Source: Gp6-AA40 sp035649635 (GTDB lineage: Bacteria > Acidobacteriota > Vicinamibacteria > Vicinamibacterales > UBA2999). From it: a DNA stretch of 64,000 bases. Shown piece after piece: positions 59,852-64,000 of the stretch (positions are counted from its first letter, which is position 1; every line of letters begins with the position of its first letter). The DNA lies in assembly GCA_035649635.1 (NCBI GenBank), contig DASRJE010000015.1, forward strand, positions 1 through 64,000, given 5' to 3'. The translations under genes and the position numbers were made by a program. The notes below the pieces were generated by a model. It did not search any database. It was given only the letters and a program-made list of their open reading frames with translations, and was not told the origin of the DNA.

Positions 59852-62592
59852 CTCTTCGATCGGCGCTGAAGCGTATCCAGGCGTCGTTCACGCGACGGTC
59901 GCTCGATGCGTCCCTCGATGAAGAGGTCCGCGCGCACCTGGAGATGCTGGCCGCTGACCATCAGTGTCGTGGGCTGACGCCGGAAGCAGCAGGGCTGGCG
60001 GCGAGGCGCGACTTCGGAGGAATCGAGCAGATCAAAGATGCGTATCGCGACGCGCGTGGTGTGAGCGCAATCGAGCACATCTTGCGCGACCTCGCCTATG
60101 CGGGACGAGGCCTTCGCAAGAGCCCTGGTTTCGCCGTTGCCGTCGTGGTCACCCTCGCGTTGGGCATCGGGGCGAACACGGCGGTCTTCACCTTGATCGA
60201 CGCGATCAGCTGGCGCAATTTGTCAGTGCAGGATCCCGAGTCTCTGTCACTGGTCAGCCGCATTCGATTGGGTCGCAGCGAGACCGGCTTCACCTTTCCG
60301 CAGACGCGCGCGCTGCGCGCGGTGGACGCTGGCGTCAGGCTGGCGGCGTATTCGTCGTCCGCGTTTCCGTTACGGCTGACGGCATCGGTCGACGGCAATC
60401 TCGAGCCTCCAATCAACGGACAGCTCGTCTCCGGCAACTACTTCGATCTGCTCGGGGTCGTGCCGCAGGCCGGGCGCCTGATTCGCGCGGATGACGATCG
60501 GGTCCCGGAGGGCCATCCGGTTGCGGTGCTGAGTGACGCCTATTGGCGCCGCCGGTTTGGACGCGATCCGGCGATTGCCGGTAAGCGGCTGCTGCTTTCC
60601 GGGCGCGCCTTCGACATCATTGGCGTGACGCCGCCTGAATTCTTCGGGGTCGAGGTCGGTCTCTCCCCTGATGTCTTCCTTCCGATGATGATGCAGGCCT
60701 CCGTGATGCCCGTCGTCGGCGATTTGATCGTCAAGCCCAACGTGAATCGCACCTGGGTGCAGTTGCTGGCGCGTCTCGAACCGGGCGTCAGCCGCGAGCG
60801 TGCGTCCTCGCTGCTCGAGCCCGTTTACCGAGAGAACGTTCCCCAGGTGCCGCCAGCGTTACGCGCGCGGTCGGGCGCGGAGGATCGAATCGTGTTCACG
60901 CCGGCCGCGACCGGCATCTCGGATCTGCGCGCGCACTTTTCGACCTCGCTCTTCATCCTGCTCGGGATCGTCGGCATCGTGCTGTTGATTGGATGCGCGA
61001 ACACCGCCAACCTGCTGCTGGCCCGCGCTGCCGCGCGCCGGCCTGAGATGACGCTGCGCCTGGCGCTTGGTGCGGGCCGTGCGCGCCTGATGCAGCAGGT
61101 GCTGATCGAAGGGCTGGTTATCGGCGCCCTGGGCGGATTGGGCGGCTTCGCGCTGGCGACAGTCCTGACGCGCGTCCTGGTACTGTACGCCTCGGCCGGT
61201 CGCGTCCCGATCGCGCTCGATCTCACGCCCGACCTGCGTGTGCTCGCCTTCACCATCGCGACGTCTTTCCTGTGCACCGTGGTCTTCGTGTTCGTGCCGG
61301 CGATTCGCGCGGTGCGAGTCGAAGTAACGGCCGCGATTGGCAGTGTCAATGGTACGGCACGCACGCTTGGCGGTGTGAGTTCCGCCCGGCTTCTCGTCGT
61401 TACACAGGTCGCGCTCTCGCTCGTGCTGCTCGTCGGAGCCGGCTTGTTCGTCCAAACCCTGATCAATCTCACCACCACGGATCACGATGTGTCCCGCGAT
61501 CGTGTGCTGGTGGTCCGCGTGGAGCCGAGCGGCAGCAATCAGCGTGGTGCACCCGGAATGCCCGAACGACTGCACCACATCTACACGGCGCTGATGGCTC
61601 GAGTTGGAAGCACACCCGGAGTGCGCTCGGTAAGCATGGGCAACGTGTCGCCGGGCAAACCCGAATCCGGCGCAGCCGTCGCGATCACACCGGGCGGGAC
61701 CGTGGGAATGCAGGACGCGAGATCAGTGGACCGTCCGTCCGCATCAATGCAGGCGATCTATCGTGGATACTTCGCGACGCTTGGCATCGGCCTTCGCGGG
61801 CGCGACTTCACCGAGGCCGACCAACGGCTTGACGCTCCACCCGTATGCATCGTGAACGAAGCGTTCGTGCGCATCGCGTTTCCCGACCAAGATCCGATCG
61901 GCAAGACGTGCATCTCTGTGGGCGCGCCCAGGCGCGCGTATATGATCGTCGGCGTTGCGGATGACTCCCGCTACTCGAACCCGCGAGCCCCGGTCCAGCC
62001 GGTCGTCTACACACCGTTCTTCCAGTCCAATACCGGCCGCGGTCAGATGATTCTTTACGTCCGCCTGGATGGAGATCCTCGGGCCATCGTGCCCGCCGTT
62101 CGCGATGCGATCTGGGAGGCCGATAACAGCGTGCCGCAGTACGAGGTTCGCACGCTGGCGGAGGAAGTCGATGGCGTCGTGGTCCGCGAGCGGCTCCTGG
62201 CGACGGTCTCGATGGCGTTCAGTCTGCTCGCGCTCCTGCTCACGGCCATCGGCTTGCACGGATTGCTCTCGTACCTGGTTCTTCAGCGCAAGCGAGAGCT
62301 CGCGATTCGAGTCGCGCTTGGTGCGCGTCGGTCGGGTGTAATTGCACTGGTCGCGCGCGAAGCCGTCGTGCTCGTCGGGCTGGGTGCGATCGCGGCTGTA
62401 CCGCTCATGCTCGTGTTTGCGCGCGTCTCCGTTCAGTTTCTCTCAGACGTACTTTTTGGGCTCACCGTCGACGATGGAGTGACATTCGCGGCTGCGATCT
62501 CGGCGCTGATCCTCGTTGGGGGAGTGGCGGCGTCGTTGGCCGCGACGCGGGCGTCCAGTGTCGATCCGATGGTGGCCCTGCGAGCCGAGTGA
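59848..62592 (+). CDS. ADOP family ABC permease with permease prefix domain 1
   Basis: GTG 59848 overlaps the PadR stop (GTGA); an upstream ATG at 59797 would overlap by 55 bp and is less likely. The protein has 914 residues: the prefix domain (about 1-70) with DASLDEEVRAHLEMLAADHQ and AARRDFGGIEQIKDAYRDAR, TM1 (about 92-114, LALGIGANTAVFTLIDAISW), TM2 from about 366 (LFILLGIVGIVLLIGCANTA), coupling motif EMTLRLALGAGRARLM, and TM6-TM8 ending DPMVALRAE. The second core is marked by GRGQMILYVRLDGDPRAIVP. The following permease starts inside its stop codon (TGATG). Confidence 0.94.
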   Translation: MTLRSALKRIQASFTRRSLDASLDEEVRAHLEMLAADHQCRGLTPEAAGLAARRDFGGIEQIKDAYRDARGVSAIEHILRDLAYAGRGLRKSPGFAVAVVVTLALGIGANTAVFTLIDAISWRNLSVQDPESLSLVSRIRLGRSETGFTFPQTRALRAVDAGVRLAAYSSSAFPLRLTASVDGNLEPPINGQLVSGNYFDLLGVVPQAGRLIRADDDRVPEGHPVAVLSDAYWRRRFGRDPAIAGKRLLLSGRAFDIIGVTPPEFFGVEVGLSPDVFLPMMMQASVMPVVGDLIVKPNVNRTWVQLLARLEPGVSRERASSLLEPVYRENVPQVPPALRARSGAEDRIVFTPAATGISDLRAHFSTSLFILLGIVGIVLLIGCANTANLLLARAAARRPEMTLRLALGAGRARLMQQVLIEGLVIGALGGLGGFALATVLTRVLVLYASAGRVPIALDLTPDLRVLAFTIATSFLCTVVFVFVPAIRAVRVEVTAAIGSVNGTARTLGGVSSARLLVVTQVALSLVLLVGAGLFVQTLINLTTTDHDVSRDRVLVVRVEPSGSNQRGAPGMPERLHHIYTALMARVGSTPGVRSVSMGNVSPGKPESGAAVAITPGGTVGMQDARSVDRPSASMQAIYRGYFATLGIGLRGRDFTEADQRLDAPPVCIVNEAFVRIAFPDQDPIGKTCISVGAPRRAYMIVGVADDSRYSNPRAPVQPVVYTPFFQSNTGRGQMILYVRLDGDPRAIVPAVRDAIWEADNSVPQYEVRTLAEEVDGVVVRERLLATVSMAFSLLALLLTAIGLHGLLSYLVLQRKRELAIRVALGARRSGVIALVAREAVVLVGLGAIAAVPLMLVFARVSVQFLSDVLFGLTVDDGVTFAAAISALILVGGVAASLAATRASSVDPMVALRAE

Positions 62593-64000
62593 TGGCGTCC
62601 TTTCGCGCCGCAATGAATCGTGTTCTGTCGTTGTTCCAACGCAGGCGAATCGACGCCGATCTCGATGACGAGGTGCGCGCGCATCTCGAATTACTGGCGT
62701 CCGAGTACGAGCGGCGCGGCCTCAGCGCCGGCCAGGCTCGCCTGGCTGCGCGCCGCGCATTTGGAGGCATCGAGCAAATGAAGGAAACCTATCGCGACCG
62801 CCGTGGGCTCCGCTGGGTTGAGGATGCGCGACAGGACGTGCACCACGCGCTTCGGTCGCTGCGTCGGGCACCGGTGTTCGCGGGCGCGTCCGTGTTGACG
62901 CTGGCCGTCGGTCTCACGGCCGTGACGGCGATTTTCGCGATCCTCAACGCCTTCATGTTCCGTCCGATGCCGGTGGATCGCCCGGAGGAACTCGTGTCGA
63001 TCGGGAGCGGACCAGATCGACACGTGCCGCTTCCGCACGGCGTCTCGTTCCTCGACATGGAGGATTATCGGCAGGAGCGCACGACGTTTGTCGATCTCCT
63101 CGGCTACAACGTTGACGTCGCGGGACTGAACGTCGACAACGTGACCGAGCGGATCACCATGTACTCGATCACCGACAACTACTTCGCGCTGCTCGGAGTG
63201 CAGCCTGCGATTGGCCGCCTCATCCAGCCGAATGAAGGGCGTGCGCGTGGCGACGCGCCCGTGATCGTGCTGACACACGAGTACTGGCAGGCGAGGTTCG
63301 GTGGTGATCCATCGATTGTCGGTCGCGCGGTGCGACTCAACGGCCGCCCGTTCACGATCATCGGCGTCACGCCGCAGTCGTTCGATCGGGCGCATTCACT
63401 GATCCGACCGTCGGCGTACGTGCCGTTGTGGATGCACGACGAACTGGCCGGCGACGCCGCCGTCGGCTCGCTCTTCGAGAGTCGCGAGAGCCACCAGATG
63501 TGGGTACTCGGACGACTGCAACCAGGCGTGTCGCTGTTGCAGGCACGCGCCGCCCTGGAAGTAAAAACCGCGGCGCTGGCCCGTCAGTATCCGGAGACCA
63601 ACCAGGGTGTTTCGTTGATCGTCATCCCCGAGACGCATGCGCGGCCGAATCCGAACATCGGCCCGTTCTTCCGTGTCGCCGCGATGGCCTTTGCGGGGCT
63701 GGCCGCGTTGCTGCTGCTCATCACCAGCGCCAACGTGACCAACCTGCTGATGGCGCGCGCGGTCGCGCGCGAGCGGGAGGTCGCCCTGCGAGCCGCGCTT
63801 GGCGCAGGCCGCGGCCGGCTCGTGCGCCAGCTTCTGACCGAGAGCGTCGTCCTCGCGGTGCTGGCCGGGATCATCACGCTTCCTCTGGTCGTTCAGGCGC
63901 TGAGCCTCGTGGCGCAGGGCCTGGCCTCGAGCACCTCGATCGCGACGATACGACCTGATTTCAGCCTCGATGCACGGGTGCTGGGCGCGGGGCTGCTGCT
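62592..64000 (+). CDS. ADOP family ABC permease with prefix domain, truncated by window end
   Basis: ATG 62592 overlaps the previous stop by one base (TGATG), and the frame is open to the right edge (469 complete codons). The prefix domain (DADLDDEVRAHLELLASEYE, AARRAFGGIEQMKETYRDRR) closely resembles that of the preceding permease, suggesting tandem duplication. TM1 at about 95-117 is VLTLAVGLTAVTAIFAILNA, lacking the common GIGANTA core. The first core contains NYFALLGVQPAIGRLIQPNE and GGDPSIVGRAVRLNG. TM2 starts near 359, the coupling motif is EVALRAALGAGRGRLV, and TM3 begins before the cut. It is the second permease of a PadR-controlled operon. Confidence 0.92.
   Translation, partial: MASFRAAMNRVLSLFQRRRIDADLDDEVRAHLELLASEYERRGLSAGQARLAARRAFGGIEQMKETYRDRRGLRWVEDARQDVHHALRSLRRAPVFAGASVLTLAVGLTAVTAIFAILNAFMFRPMPVDRPEELVSIGSGPDRHVPLPHGVSFLDMEDYRQERTTFVDLLGYNVDVAGLNVDNVTERITMYSITDNYFALLGVQPAIGRLIQPNEGRARGDAPVIVLTHEYWQARFGGDPSIVGRAVRLNGRPFTIIGVTPQSFDRAHSLIRPSAYVPLWMHDELAGDAAVGSLFESRESHQMWVLGRLQPGVSLLQARAALEVKTAALARQYPETNQGVSLIVIPETHARPNPNIGPFFRVAAMAFAGLAALLLLITSANVTNLLMARAVAREREVALRAALGAGRGRLVRQLLTESVVLAVLAGIITLPLVVQALSLVAQGLASSTSIATIRPDFSLDARVLGAGLL

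Overview
The window looks like a high-GC chromosomal segment from an Acidobacteriota member, most likely close to the Vicinamibacteria. That placement is inference. It rests on the many MacB-like permeases of the ADOP type (acidobacterial duplicated orphan permease), a secreted DUF1592/DUF1552 pair, PadR-coupled permeases, and several families of short palindromic intergenic repeats. I see no rRNA, tRNA, CRISPR array, transposase or phage gene.

Layout. (1) 1-3.8 kb: the tail of one ADOP permease, a complete ADOP with a cytoplasmic prefix domain, and a DUF6065-like gene. (2) 3.8-19 kb: an HxlR regulator divergent from a secreted vanadium-dependent haloperoxidase; a minus-strand run of ankyrin protein, DUF1592 multi-domain cytochrome, DUF1552 Tat protein and a secreted propeller-like protein; a small c-type cytochrome; a secreted protein of unknown function; an NtrY/NtrC-like sensor-regulator pair; and a secreted LolA-like protein. 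(3) 19.1-57.9 kb: an array of thirteen complete ADOP permeases, all on the minus strand, with only two ABC ATPase genes (21.6-22.3 kb and 55.9-56.6 kb) and one HlyD-type periplasmic adaptor (56.7-57.9 kb). A PQQ-type beta-propeller gene and a tiny, apparently frameshifted lipoprotein gene sit inside the array. A cytochrome c'-like gene on the plus strand splits it into 8 + 5 permeases. (4) 58.1-64 kb: a response regulator with a PP2C/SpoIIE phosphatase output, then a divergent PadR regulator followed by two overlapping prefix-type ADOP permeases, the last running off the window.

How it may work. Each permease is a duplicated MacB: one N-terminal helix, a periplasmic core, four helices, a second periplasmic core and three helices. 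With two ATPases and one adaptor for thirteen permeases, ATPase sharing among many permeases is the simplest model. Substrates are unknown. Regulators flank the array: NtrC-like on the left, SpoIIE-type on the right. Their receiver domains are unusually similar.

The most unusual DNA is a set of five AT-rich, imperfectly palindromic elements of about 109-147 bp. They sit only in spacers at the 5' or 3' end of array permease genes. In three cases exactly 12 nt separate the element from the permease start codon, and no Shine-Dalgarno is visible. At least three other GC-rich hairpin repeat families are scattered between genes.
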